Below are positions 23,747 to 32,576 of a DNA stretch of 64,000 bases, in pieces (the first letter of the stretch is position 1; each line of letters starts with the position of its first letter). The position numbers were made by a program, and so were the translations under genes. Origin of the DNA: Aquitalea aquatica (GTDB lineage Bacteria > Pseudomonadota > Gammaproteobacteria > Burkholderiales > Chromobacteriaceae); NCBI RefSeq assembly GCF_013911085.1, contig NZ_JACERN010000046.1, positions 1 through 64,000 on the forward strand. Direction: 5' to 3'. The notes beneath the pieces are model-generated. The model saw only the letters and a list, made by a program, of their open reading frames with translations. It was not told where the DNA came from and did no database searches.

Positions 23747-25207
23747 TCACAGGCCCCAGCGCGGAATGTGGTGGCTACCCATCGAGATGCAGACGTTCTT
23801 GATTTCGGCAAATACCTCGAAGCTGTACTCGCCGCCTTCGCGCCCGGTGCCGGAGGCCTTCACGCCACCAAAGGGCTGACGCAGGTCGCGTACATTCTGG
23901 CTGTTGATGAACACCATGCCAGCCTCGATGCCACGCGCCAGACGGTGGGCCTTGCCGATGTCCTGGGTCCAGATGTAGGACGCCAGGCCGTATTCCACAT
24001 CGTTAGCCAGCCGCAGCGCATCGGCCTCGTCGTCAAACGGCATCAGGCATACCACTGGGCCGAAGATTTCTTCCTGGGCAATGCGCATGCGGTTGTCCAC
24101 GTCGGCAAACACCGTGGGTTGGATAAAGTTGCCACGCGCCAGGTGCGCGGGCAGGCCGGCCGGGCGTTCCAGACCACCAGCCACCAGCCGGGCACCTTCT
24201 TCCATGCCGATGCGGATGTAGCCGGTGACCTTGTCGTAGTGCTGCGGGGTGATCATGGAGCCGACCTGGGTGGTCGGGTCTTGCGGATCACCAACCCGCA
24301 GGCGCTTGGCGCGGGCAGCGAATTCCTCGACAAACTTGTCGTATACCGGGCGCTGGATAAAGATGCGGCTGCCGGCGGTACAGCGTTCGCCATTGAGCGA
24401 GAAAATGGTGAACAGCGCAGCGTCCAGGGCGCGGTCCAGATCGGCATCGGCAAAAATCAGGACTGGTGATTTGCCGCCCAGCTCCATGGAAAACTTCTTC
24501 AGCCCGGCATTCTGCATGATGCGCTGGCCGGTGGCGGTGCCGCCGGTAAACGACACGGCGCGCACATCCGGATGGCGTACCAGCGCATCCCCTGCGGTGG
24601 CACCATAGCCCTGTACCACGTTGAACACGCCGGGCGGTACACCGGCTTCCAGCGCCAGCCGGCCCAGTTCGTTTGCCGTGAGCGGCGACAGCTCGGACAT
24701 TTTCAGCACCGCGGTATTGCCCAGCGCCAGGCAGGGCGCGGTTTTCCAGGTGGCGGTCATGAAGGGCACATTCCACGGCGACACCAGGCCGCATACGCCC
24801 ACCGGCTGGTACAGCGTGTAATTGAGCATGCTGTCGTCCACCGGGTAGCTGTGGCCGTTCATGCGGGTACACACTTCGGCGAAGAAGTCGAAGTTGTGCG
24901 AGGCACGCGGAATCAGCACGTTTTTGGTCTGGTGAATCGGCAGGCCGGTGTCCAGCGTTTCCAGCTCGGCCAGCATGGGCACGTTCTGGTCGATCAGCTC
25001 GCCCAGACGGCGCATGATCTTGGCGCGCTCCTTGGCCGGGGTGCCGGCCCACTTGGGGAAGGCTTCCTTGGCGGCGGCCACGGCGGCGTTGATTTCGTCG
25101 GCACCGCCGGAGGCGACTTCGGTAATCACTTCGCCGGTGGCCGGGTTGACGGTTTCAAAGACTTCCTTGCTTTCGACCTCGCGGCCGTTGATCCAGTGCT
25201 TGATCAT
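23747..25207 (-). CDS. hpaE: 5-carboxymethyl-2-hydroxymuconate semialdehyde dehydrogenase
   Basis: NAD-dependent aldehyde dehydrogenase acting on the ring-cleavage product. It has 486 residues, the usual HpaE length. It shows MIKHWINGREVESKEVFETV at the start, SPWNVPFMTATWK, FTGGTATGQRI, catalytic Glu in MELGGKSPV, catalytic Cys in NGERCTAGSRI and the C-terminal GGEYSFEVFAEIKNVC. AGGAGAACAC precedes the ATG at 25207; a longer frame upstream overlaps the preceding gene without support. Confidence 0.96.
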   Translation of the reverse strand: MIKHWINGREVESKEVFETVNPATGEVITEVASGGADEINAAVAAAKEAFPKWAGTPAKERAKIMRRLGELIDQNVPMLAELETLDTGLPIHQTKNVLIPRASHNFDFFAEVCTRMNGHSYPVDDSMLNYTLYQPVGVCGLVSPWNVPFMTATWKTAPCLALGNTAVLKMSELSPLTANELGRLALEAGVPPGVFNVVQGYGATAGDALVRHPDVRAVSFTGGTATGQRIMQNAGLKKFSMELGGKSPVLIFADADLDRALDAALFTIFSLNGERCTAGSRIFIQRPVYDKFVEEFAARAKRLRVGDPQDPTTQVGSMITPQHYDKVTGYIRIGMEEGARLVAGGLERPAGLPAHLARGNFIQPTVFADVDNRMRIAQEEIFGPVVCLMPFDDEADALRLANDVEYGLASYIWTQDIGKAHRLARGIEAGMVFINSQNVRDLRQPFGGVKASGTGREGGEYSFEVFAEIKNVCISMGSHHIPRWGL

Positions 25208-25260
25208 CTTGTGTTCTCCTGTGCGTGCGCAGCTGCTACAAGGCTGCGCCGGGTAATGTT

Positions 25261-26040
25261 TCACACGGTTTGAGCCTGACGTTCGGCGTATTGCGCCTCG
25301 CTGACAATGTGGTTGACCAGCCGGCCCACCCCTTCCACCTCGACAATCACCTCATCGCCCGGCACCACGTCGGCCAGCCCTTCCGGGGTGCCGGTGGCGA
25401 TCATGTCGCCGGGGGACAGGGTCATGAAGCTGCTGAGGTATTCGATCAGGTAAGGAATGTCGAACACCATGTCGCTGGTGTTGCCCTGCTGGCGCAGCTC
25501 GCCATTCACCCAGGTGCGCAGGGTGAGGCTGGCCGGGTTGGCCACTTCGTCACGGTCTACCCACCAGGGGCCGATCGGGGTGAGGGTGTCGCGGTTTTTC
25601 ACCCGCAGATTGGGGCGGTAGTAGTTTTCAAGGTAGTCGCGCACCGCGTAGTCGTTGCACACGCTGTAGCCAGCCACATAGTCCATGGCCTGCTCACGTT
25701 TCACGTTTTTGGCGGTCTTGCCGATGATCACCACCAGCTCGCATTCGTAATGCATGTACAGCAAATTGTCCGGACGTACCGATACTTGACGGTGGCCGGT
25801 GAGCGTTGCCGGTGACTTCAGGAAAACCAGCGGCTCGGTCGGGGCCTTGAACGCCAGTTCGGCGGCGTGGTCGGCATAGTTCAGCCCCAGCGCGAATACT
25901 GTGCCTTCGGCTGGTGGCAGCCACTCGACAGCGTCTTCGGCCAGGCGGCGGCCATCGGCCAGTTGTACCGAGTGGTCGTCATTCACCAGTACGGCATGAA
26001 TCTCTGCCTCGCCGGGCAGGCGGATGCGGGCGTGTTTCAT
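25261..26040 (-). CDS. hpaG2: HpaG2: decarboxylase/isomerase, FAH family
   Basis: One half of the HpaG function (5-oxopent-3-ene-1,2,5-tricarboxylate decarboxylase / hydroxyhepta-2,4-diene-1,7-dioate isomerase). It has 259 residues with FAH-fold motifs LGLNYADHAAEL, PLVFLKSPATLTG, the metal ligands in YECELVVIIGKTAKNV and IGPWWVDRDEV, and IATGTPEGLADVVPGD. In E. coli the two FAH domains are fused in one protein; here they are separate genes overlapping by four bases (ATGA). Confidence 0.93.
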   Translation of the reverse strand: MKHARIRLPGEAEIHAVLVNDDHSVQLADGRRLAEDAVEWLPPAEGTVFALGLNYADHAAELAFKAPTEPLVFLKSPATLTGHRQVSVRPDNLLYMHYECELVVIIGKTAKNVKREQAMDYVAGYSVCNDYAVRDYLENYYRPNLRVKNRDTLTPIGPWWVDRDEVANPASLTLRTWVNGELRQQGNTSDMVFDIPYLIEYLSSFMTLSPGDMIATGTPEGLADVVPGDEVIVEVEGVGRLVNHIVSEAQYAERQAQTV

Positions 26041-26801
26041 TGGGCGCTCTCCTCGGCGATCAAGCGGTTTTCCAGGCGGCCGATACTGTCGATTTCCACG
26101 GCTACGGTGTCGCCGGGGCGGATTTCCAATTGACGCAGCGGGGTGGCGGGGATGATCAGGTCACCCGGCTGCAAGGTCATGAACTGGCTGAGGGCGGCAA
26201 TCAGCTGCGGCACGCTGCGCAGCCAGTCGCGGCTGTGGTTGGTTTCGGCCAGCTGGCCGTTCAGGTAGCTGCGGATTTCCACGTTCAGCGGGTCGAGGGC
26301 GGCAGCATCCACCAGCCACGGCCCCATCGGGCAGAAGCCGTCACGGCACTTGGCCTTGACGGCCGGGCGGTAAAAGCTGCTTTCTTCCAGGCTGATTTCA
26401 TTCACCACGGTGTAGCCAGCTACCACCTCCAGTGCCTGCTCGACCTCCACCTTGCTGGCTACCTTGCCAATCACCACGCCCAGCGCACCACCGGCAAACA
26501 CCTTGCCCGCCTGGGTGGGCAGGGCGATGGTGCTGCCGTGGCCGGCGTGGGTATTGCGCGGCTTGATGAACAGCACCGGTGTGGCCGGGGCTTTCTGGTA
26601 GGGCGGCTGCTGGAAGTCGGCTTCCAGCTTGTCCAGCAGGCTGCGGTGGTTCAGTGCCACGCCATAGACGGTGCCGGTAACGGGTGCCAGCCATTGCGGC
26701 TGGTCCGCCAGTGGGTTGCCGTTGTCCAGCAGTAGCTTGCCAGCGGCCAGCGGCGTCACGCGGCGGGCTTGCTGGTCCAGCACGATGCGGCCTTGCTTCA
26801 T
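26037..26801 (-). CDS. hpaG1: HpaG1: decarboxylase/isomerase, FAH family
   Basis: First gene of the meta-cleavage operon and partner of HpaG2. It has 254 residues with GTVYGVALNHRSLLDKLE, PVLFIKPRNTHAGHG, GALGVVIGKVASKV, CPMGPWLVDAAAL and LIIPATPLRQLEIRPGD; the pattern matches the N-terminal domain of fused HpaG. I start it at 26801, eight codons inside the longest frame, because AAGGAAGAG lies just before that ATG. A strong sigma-70 promoter with an overlapping operator lies 50-90 bases upstream. Confidence 0.92.
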   Translation of the reverse strand: MKQGRIVLDQQARRVTPLAAGKLLLDNGNPLADQPQWLAPVTGTVYGVALNHRSLLDKLEADFQQPPYQKAPATPVLFIKPRNTHAGHGSTIALPTQAGKVFAGGALGVVIGKVASKVEVEQALEVVAGYTVVNEISLEESSFYRPAVKAKCRDGFCPMGPWLVDAAALDPLNVEIRSYLNGQLAETNHSRDWLRSVPQLIAALSQFMTLQPGDLIIPATPLRQLEIRPGDTVAVEIDSIGRLENRLIAEESAQ

Positions 26802-26849
26802 CGGTCTCTTCCTTGTCGTGGGCATGGCCTGCGACTGCCGGCCATTTAT

Positions 26850-26861
26850 TTAATATGTTAA
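26850..26861 (-). promoter_or_regulatory. HpaR/MarR-type operator over the hpaG1 start site
   Basis: TTAATATGTTAA fits the TTAANWTGTTAA motif shared with the hydroxylase and hpaR promoters. It covers the expected transcription start just downstream of the -10 element, where binding would block initiation. Confidence 0.65.
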
Positions 26862-26862
26862 C

Positions 26863-26892
26863 TTTATACGGTTGCGCTAACGGGTTTGTCAA
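26863..26892 (-). promoter_or_regulatory. Sigma-70 promoter of the hpaG1 operon
   Basis: On the minus strand a perfect -35 TTGACA (26892-26887) and -10 TATAAA (26868-26863) are separated by 18 bases. The start should fall near 26856. Confidence 0.8.
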
Positions 26893-26946
26893 CGCAGCCA
26901 CCCGGCCAGCCGCTGCCCTGACTGCCACTATGCCGGCAGTGAAGCA

Positions 26947-26995
26947 GTACTTTCTGGACGAACAATTGTACTTTCCATGAATATATGGATAGTAC
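26947..26995. promoter_or_regulatory. AraC-type activator site between hpaG1 and hpaA (candidate HpaA site)
   Basis: GTACTTTCCAT (26968-26978) faces ATGGATAGTAC (26985-26995), an inverted repeat with one mismatch. A third GTACTTTC at 26947 lies 21 bases, two helical turns, from the second, a spacing typical of AraC-family direct repeats. It sits about 55 bases upstream of the hpaG1 -35. Confidence 0.55.
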
Positions 26996-27160
26996 TAGCT
27001 GATAGCTTAAGCCTGGTTGATGCTGGGTTTTTCAGTTAAGTTGATGAAAATAAATGGATTAAATTTTCATGTTGGTGTCGGTGGCAAATGCTGGCTGTAC
27101 AAAAGCCGACATGGTCGGATGGCTGTAGTATTTTCAGCACAACGATGCACTGGAGTGGAC

Positions 27161-28048
27161 ATGGGGCAGAACAGGCGTACACCGATACCCAATATCGACA
27201 TCGGCAAGGTGTATGACAGCCGCTATGGCGAGTCGGACATCAATATCGAAGCCTTTGGCAAACTGGCGGAATTCTTTGGCCGCAATATGCCGGTGCATCG
27301 GCACGACCGCTTTTTCCAGCTGCATTATCTGGCCAGCGGGCAGATACGCCTGTATTTGGAAGAGCAGCAATACCTGGCGCGGGCCCCGCTGTTTTTCTTT
27401 ACCCCGCCCACGGTGCCGCATGCCTTTATCACCGAGACGGATGCCGAAGGTTTTGTGCTGACGGTCAGGCAGGAACTGGTGCGCCAGCTCTTGCACACCT
27501 TGCCTGCACCGCAACTGGAGCCATGGTTGATGCAGCCGGCCTGCGTCGAACTGCAAGATGAGGTGGCAGCCCAGCGTCTGCCCTTGCTGCTGGGGCTGCT
27601 AAGCGAGGAGTTCATGGGCGAGGGGCGGGGGAGGGAGGCGGCCATGCAGGGCCTGACTCAGCTGATTCTGGTAGCAGCCCTGCGCTTGTCGCAGCATGCC
27701 GGGCCTACCGCGCACTTTCGCCGCGAAGATCTGCAAATCTTCCACCGCTTCAATGCGCTGATCGAACAACATTACCGTGAGCACTGGTCGCTATGGCGCT
27801 ATGGCGAAGCCATGGGAGTGACCGAGTCGCGGCTGAATGACATATGCCGGCGCATGGCGGACCTGCCTTCCAAGCGGCTGATTCACGACCGCCTGCTGCA
27901 GGAAGCCCGGCGACTGCTGATTTTTTCCGCCAGCTCGGTCAACGAGATTGCCTATCACCTGGGCTTCAAGGACCCGGCTTACTTCTCGCGCTTTTTCCTG
28001 CGTGAAACCGGACTCAAACCCAGCGACTACCGCCGCTGCAATAGCTGA
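27161..28048 (+). CDS. hpaA: AraC/XylS-family activator of 4-hydroxyphenylacetate catabolism
   Basis: Transcription activator of 295 residues; E. coli HpaA has about the same size. I start it at the ATG at 27161 (GGAG upstream); the longer frame adds 48 residues over the promoter region. The N-terminal cupin-like effector domain begins PIPNIDIGKVYDSRYGESDINIE split by HRHDRFFQLHYL; the C-terminus (about 190-295) has two helix-turn-helix units ending in the AraC signature VNEIAYHLGFKDPAYFSRFF. It is divergent from the operon it should activate with 4-hydroxyphenylacetate as inducer. Confidence 0.93.
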   Translation: MGQNRRTPIPNIDIGKVYDSRYGESDINIEAFGKLAEFFGRNMPVHRHDRFFQLHYLASGQIRLYLEEQQYLARAPLFFFTPPTVPHAFITETDAEGFVLTVRQELVRQLLHTLPAPQLEPWLMQPACVELQDEVAAQRLPLLLGLLSEEFMGEGRGREAAMQGLTQLILVAALRLSQHAGPTAHFRREDLQIFHRFNALIEQHYREHWSLWRYGEAMGVTESRLNDICRRMADLPSKRLIHDRLLQEARRLLIFSASSVNEIAYHLGFKDPAYFSRFFLRETGLKPSDYRRCNS

Positions 28049-28055
28049 TGCCTAG

Positions 28056-29006
28056 CTATTGCAACAAGCCGCGGCTGCGGGTGTCTGATGGCAACTCGCA
28101 AAACAGCTTGCGGTAGTCACGGGCAAAGTGGCCCAGATGGTAAAAGCCCCAGTACCCGGCCGCTTCACGTATGCCCCTGGCAGCATACTCGGGCGACAGC
28201 AGCATGCGCCGCACTGCGTTGAGCCGGATCGAGCGCAGATAATCCACCGGCGTGGTGTTGGCAATCAGCTGAAAACTGTTTTGCAGGGTGCGCCGGCTGA
28301 TGCGCAATTGCTGGCACAGGTCGAGCACGGTGACCGGCTCGTCGCTGCTATCCATCACGATGGCCTGGCTGCGCCGCACAATATCGCTATGCGTGGCATA
28401 GGTCAGATTCAGCCGCTGCTCCGGCACACTGTCATGCAGCATGTCCAGCAGCAGGCTGATCAACTGGTGCTGCACCAGTTTCTGGCTGCCGGCAAACTCC
28501 AGCAGGTCGGGGTTTTCCAGCGCCTGTTCGAACACGCCAAGCAAGGTGCTGCGGGTCGTGGCCAATTGCTCCGGCCGCACCTGTATCACCGGCTGCCAGT
28601 GGCGTTTGCCCGATAGCTGCTGGTAAAACTCCGGAGCCAGTGCAGCCAGGTCTTCGTTGCGCACCGACAGCTGGATGGAGTCCACCGCTGGTGGCACGTG
28701 CATGATGAATTCTTCATTGCTGCGCAAGGCGGTAATGGCATGGCTGCCTACCGAGCGCCCTTGCAGGGTGAGTGGCAGCGGGGCGTGAATGGGGATGGCA
28801 AAGTGCACCATGTTGGCTGGCGCACGGCCATATTGCACCACGCGCTGGTTGAGCACTTCGCGAAACACCTCCAGATGGCCGGTGTTCAACAGCGATAGCG
28901 AGCTGCAAAAGCGGCCGCTGCTGATCTGGTCGTAAACCTGTTGCCAGCCGGGCAGATGGGCGGCATGGTGCTGTGCATCGTTGAAATGACGGATTTCGGC
29001 CAGCAT
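28056..29006 (-). CDS. AraC-family regulator, EutR-like
   Basis: Regulator of 316 residues. The C-terminal DNA-binding region (about 210-316) has the EutR-like pattern LCQQLRISRRTLQNSFQ, YLRSIRLNAVRRMLLS and AAGYWGFYHLGHFARDYRKLF. The N-terminal domain is not a typical sugar cupin and resembles that of the same family. AGGAGGT precedes the ATG. It is divergent from the aldehyde dehydrogenase-aminotransferase operon and most likely controls it, with an amine or amino alcohol as the natural guess for inducer. Ethanolamine ammonia-lyase genes are absent, so it is not EutR itself. Confidence 0.85.
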   Translation of the reverse strand: MLAEIRHFNDAQHHAAHLPGWQQVYDQISSGRFCSSLSLLNTGHLEVFREVLNQRVVQYGRAPANMVHFAIPIHAPLPLTLQGRSVGSHAITALRSNEEFIMHVPPAVDSIQLSVRNEDLAALAPEFYQQLSGKRHWQPVIQVRPEQLATTRSTLLGVFEQALENPDLLEFAGSQKLVQHQLISLLLDMLHDSVPEQRLNLTYATHSDIVRRSQAIVMDSSDEPVTVLDLCQQLRISRRTLQNSFQLIANTTPVDYLRSIRLNAVRRMLLSPEYAARGIREAAGYWGFYHLGHFARDYRKLFCELPSDTRSRGLLQ

Positions 29007-29220
29007 GGTGGACCTCCTGAAGCATTGTCTCTCGGGCGGCGGGGCGGGCCCGGCCACTCCATTTCTCTATTGGCGTTTCTTAGTGATGGCTGACCGCTGG
29101 GCGGACATGGCGGGCGGCATCTTGGTGTCGCTCCTGCCGGTTTGGCGTGCCGAACAGCTTAAAGCAAATTCGGCCTGCCTTCGTATCTTCAGGGATTTGT
29201 CTGCTACCCGCAAAAAATAC

Positions 29221-29232
29221 TTAACATATTAT
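29221..29232 (-). promoter_or_regulatory. HpaR/MarR-like motif (11/12 match) upstream of the amine module
   Basis: The minus strand reads ATAATATGTTAA, one base from the HpaR-type motif TTAATATGTTAA. The gap 29007-29552 holds also a hairpin, CAAGCCTTG (29269-29277) with CAAGGCTTG (29283-29291), lacking a T run; I see no gene in it and no clear promoter. Confidence 0.35.
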
Positions 29233-29552
29233 CTAATTTGGCAGGGCGCAGCGGATGCCGCACCAATCCAAGCCTTGTCTGGCAAGGCTTGCGTTGCCGT
29301 GCTGCTTGTTTCATCTCTGCAACAAGGCAGCCGTTTTTCAAGCTCACCCATCCGGCCTGTCTTTCAGTAGAGGTCGGTGCAGGCTTTGCCGATTTGGGAT
29401 AAGCCCACGAAAAAGTGCCGCGTATATTGACCTGCAACAAGATACCTCGGGAGGACGCCTGCTAGGGCGGCGCCAAGGGGACATCAGAACACATTGCCGC
29501 GAGCGCTGGCCTGGCCGCTGCGATTGGCACATCTACTGAGGAGTAAAGCGTG

Positions 29553-31052
29553 ATGGATCAAAACCTGGTGGCAGTATTGCCGCATGTCACAGCATTCATG
29601 CAGAAGGAACATGGTTTGTTGATTGATGGCCGTGCTGTTACGGCCTTGTCCGGCCAGCGCAGCGAGGTGCGTAATCCGGCAACAGGGCAGGTGATTGCCA
29701 GTGTGGCGGATGGCAATGAACAGGATGTGGATGCCGTGGTGCAGAGCGCCCATCGCGCCTTTCGCTCTGGCGTGTGGTCCGGCCTGCGCCCGGCTGACCG
29801 CGAGCGCATTCTGCTGAAGCTGGCCGATGTGCTGGAGGCCCATGCCGAGGAACTGGCCCAGCTGGAAACGCTGAACCAGGGCAAGTCCATCCATATTTCA
29901 CGCGCCATCGAAGTGGGCGCGGCCATCGAATTTGTCCGCTATATGGCCGGCTGGGCCACCAAGCTTGGTGGCGAAACCATGGATGTGTCGATTCCGGTAC
30001 CGCCCGGCACCCATTACACCGCCTATACCCGCCGCGAGCCTATTGGCGTGGTGGCCGGCATTGTGCCGTGGAATTTCCCGCTGATGATTGCCATCTGGAA
30101 GATGGTGCCGGCCTTGGCGGCTGGCTGTACCGTGGTGCTCAAACCCTCCACTGAAACCCCGCTGACCGCCCTGCGCCTGGGCGAGCTGGCGCTGGAAGCC
30201 GGCATCCCGCCTGGAGTGGTGAATGTGTTGACCGGGCGTGGTTCCCGCGCCGGCCAGGCGCTGGCGGCTCACCCGCTGGTCAGCAAGATTTCCTTTACCG
30301 GCTCTACCGAAATCGGCAAGACCGTTGGCCATGCTGCCATCGATAACATGACCCGTTTCTCGCTGGAACTGGGTGGCAAAAACCCCATGATCATGCTGGG
30401 CGACATCGATGTCGACAAAGCCATCCAGGGGGCCTTGATGGGCGGTTTTCTCAATCAGGGCCAGGTGTGCGCTGCGGCCTCGCGCCTGTACATCCATCGC
30501 AGCAAATTCAACCAGGTGGTCGAGGGGCTGGCTGCCGCCGCCAACAGCATGACGCTGGGCAGCGGGCTGGACCTGAACGCCCAGGTCAATCCGCTGGTGT
30601 CGGCACGGCAGCAGCAATCGGTGTGCCGGCTGATCGAGGCGGGTCGCAGCGAAGGTGCCAGCATTCTGGCAGGCGGCGGCGCGGCCGATCTGCCGGGTTA
30701 CTTCGTCAAGCCCACCATCATGATCAATGCGGCACAGCACAGCACCATCGTGCAGGAAGAGGTATTCGGGCCAGTGCTGGTGGCGCTGCCTTTTGACAGC
30801 ATCGAAGAAGCCGTTGCCATGGCCAATGACTCGCGCTATGGCCTGGCTGCCAGCCTGTGGACCAACGACCTGTCCGCTGCCATGCATATCGTGCCGCAAA
30901 TCCAGGCCGGCACGGTGTGGGTCAACAGCCATATTCCACTCGACCCCAGCCTGCCGTTTGGCGGTTTCAAGCAGTCCGGCATCGGCCGCGAATTCGGCCG
31001 CGGCGCAGTGGAAAACTTTACCGAGACCAAATCGGTCTGCATCGCGCACTGA
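29553..31052 (+). CDS. Aldehyde dehydrogenase, betaine/phenylacetaldehyde-type
   Basis: NAD(P)-dependent aldehyde dehydrogenase of 499 residues. It has VPWNFPLMIAIWKM, FTGSTEIGKTVG, catalytic Glu in LELGGKNPMIML, catalytic Cys in NQGQVCAAASRLY and the end GRGAVENFTETKSVCI. The family includes betaine-aldehyde, gamma-aminobutyraldehyde and phenylacetaldehyde dehydrogenases. Upstream of an aminotransferase gene it should oxidise the aldehyde produced by deamination; 4-hydroxyphenylacetaldehyde to 4-hydroxyphenylacetate would feed the neighbouring hpa pathway, but this is inference. A GTG precedes the ATG I use; GAGGAGTAAA is the ribosome-binding site. Confidence 0.9.
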   Translation: MDQNLVAVLPHVTAFMQKEHGLLIDGRAVTALSGQRSEVRNPATGQVIASVADGNEQDVDAVVQSAHRAFRSGVWSGLRPADRERILLKLADVLEAHAEELAQLETLNQGKSIHISRAIEVGAAIEFVRYMAGWATKLGGETMDVSIPVPPGTHYTAYTRREPIGVVAGIVPWNFPLMIAIWKMVPALAAGCTVVLKPSTETPLTALRLGELALEAGIPPGVVNVLTGRGSRAGQALAAHPLVSKISFTGSTEIGKTVGHAAIDNMTRFSLELGGKNPMIMLGDIDVDKAIQGALMGGFLNQGQVCAAASRLYIHRSKFNQVVEGLAAAANSMTLGSGLDLNAQVNPLVSARQQQSVCRLIEAGRSEGASILAGGGAADLPGYFVKPTIMINAAQHSTIVQEEVFGPVLVALPFDSIEEAVAMANDSRYGLAASLWTNDLSAAMHIVPQIQAGTVWVNSHIPLDPSLPFGGFKQSGIGREFGRGAVENFTETKSVCIAH

Positions 31053-31182
31053 ATCAGTAGAACCCCCGGTCCTGCCTGGCCATCCATCGCGTGATGCTGG
31101 CAAACAGGCAAGCAGGGCCGGGGGATGTATCAGATTTTGTCGGCCACGACTGGCCACGAACTGTCTTCAAAGGAGCAACACC

Positions 31183-32514
31183 ATGTCTTACGACAAGTCC
31201 CGTTTCTGGCACCCCATGCTGCACCCCAATGAAATGAAGCAACGCGAGCCCATTCGCATCGTGCGTGGCGAAGGCTGTCATGTATTTGATGACCAGGGCC
31301 GCAAGCTGGTGGATGGCGTGGCTGGGCTGTGGAACGTCAACGTTGGCCACAACCGCCCCGAAATCAAACAGGCGATTGTCGCGCAGCTGGACGAACTGGA
31401 ATATTTCCAGCTGTTTGACGGTATTTCGCACCCGCGTGCCGAAGAACTGTCCGCCACCATCATCGACATGCTGAAGCAAGAAGACATGGCGCGCGTCAGC
31501 TTCAGCTCTGGCGGATCGGATGCGGTGGAAACCGCACTCAAGCTGGCCCGCCAGTACTGGCGTGTTTGTGGTCAGCCGGACCGTACCAAGTTCATCTCGC
31601 TCAAGCAGGGTTACCACGGCGTGCATTTTGGTGGTGCTTCGGTCAATGGCAATACCGTGTTCCGTCGCAACTACGAACCCTTGTTGCCGGGCTGCTTCCA
31701 TGTGGAAACCCCGTGGCTGTACCGCAACCCCTTCACGGAAGACCCGGAAGAGCTGGCGCAGATGTGTGCGCAGATGCTGGAGCGGGAAATCCAGTTCCAG
31801 AGCCCGGACACCGTGGCCGCCTTTATCGCCGAACCCATCCAGGGCGCTGGTGGTGTCATCGTGCCGCCGGCCAGCTACTGGCCGCTGATCCGTGCCGTGT
31901 GCGACAAGTACGGCGTGCTGCTGATTGCCGATGAAATCGTCACCGGCTTTGGTCGCTCCGGCTCCATGTTTGGCAGCCGGCTGTGGGGGGTGAAGTCAGA
32001 CATCATGTGCCTGGCTAAGGGCATTTCTTCCGGTTATGTGCCGCTGGGCGCCACCGTGGTGAACCAGCGCGTAGCCGATGCCTTTGCTAAAAACCAGGAT
32101 TTTGGCGGCGTCATCATGCATGGTTACACCTATGCCGGCCATCCGGTGGCCTGCGCCGCAGCCATTGCCAACCTCAAGATCGTGCGTGAGGAAAACCTGC
32201 CGGCCAAGGCGGCAGTGCAGGGTGAATACTTGCTGAACAAGCTCAAACCGTTTGCCGACAAATACGCCGCTGTGGGCGAAGTGCGTGGCAAGGGCCTGAT
32301 GATTGCGCTGGATCTGGTACAGGACAAGCACACCCGCGAGCCCATCGACCCGATGGGCGGCTATGCCGGCAAGGTGGCGGAGATTGCCCGCGAGGCTGGC
32401 GTACTGGTACGCCCGGTGGGCACCAAGATCATCCTGTCGCCACCGCTGGTGATTGGCCAGTCCGAGTGCGATGCCATCGTGTCGGCACTGGCAGCCGGTT
32501 TCGACGCCGCCTGA
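31183..32514 (+). CDS. PLP-dependent class III aminotransferase
   Basis: Omega-amino acid/amine:pyruvate-type transaminase of 443 residues. It shows VDGVAGLWNVNVGHNRPEI, SFSSGGSDAVETALKLAR, PIQGAGGVIVPP, the cofactor Asp in LLIADEIVTGFGRSG and the PLP lysine in LAKGISSGYVP. Members of this branch use beta-alanine, putrescine, taurine or aromatic amines with pyruvate. It follows the aldehyde dehydrogenase by 130 bases and has an AAGGAGC site. With the downstream permease it forms an amine uptake, deamination and oxidation unit; the exact amine is not determined by sequence. Confidence 0.9.
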   Translation: MSYDKSRFWHPMLHPNEMKQREPIRIVRGEGCHVFDDQGRKLVDGVAGLWNVNVGHNRPEIKQAIVAQLDELEYFQLFDGISHPRAEELSATIIDMLKQEDMARVSFSSGGSDAVETALKLARQYWRVCGQPDRTKFISLKQGYHGVHFGGASVNGNTVFRRNYEPLLPGCFHVETPWLYRNPFTEDPEELAQMCAQMLEREIQFQSPDTVAAFIAEPIQGAGGVIVPPASYWPLIRAVCDKYGVLLIADEIVTGFGRSGSMFGSRLWGVKSDIMCLAKGISSGYVPLGATVVNQRVADAFAKNQDFGGVIMHGYTYAGHPVACAAAIANLKIVREENLPAKAAVQGEYLLNKLKPFADKYAAVGEVRGKGLMIALDLVQDKHTREPIDPMGGYAGKVAEIAREAGVLVRPVGTKIILSPPLVIGQSECDAIVSALAAGFDAA

Positions 32515-32576
32515 GTTGTCTGATGACAGGGGGCGCGCCTGCCGGTGCGTCCTCTGCCTGCTGAGGGGGGCTTGTC

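Noticed and set aside
28056-29006. Calling the AraC regulator EutR and the module ethanolamine utilisation
   Set aside because: No ethanolamine ammonia-lyase or shell-protein genes are present; only the DNA-binding half resembles EutR.
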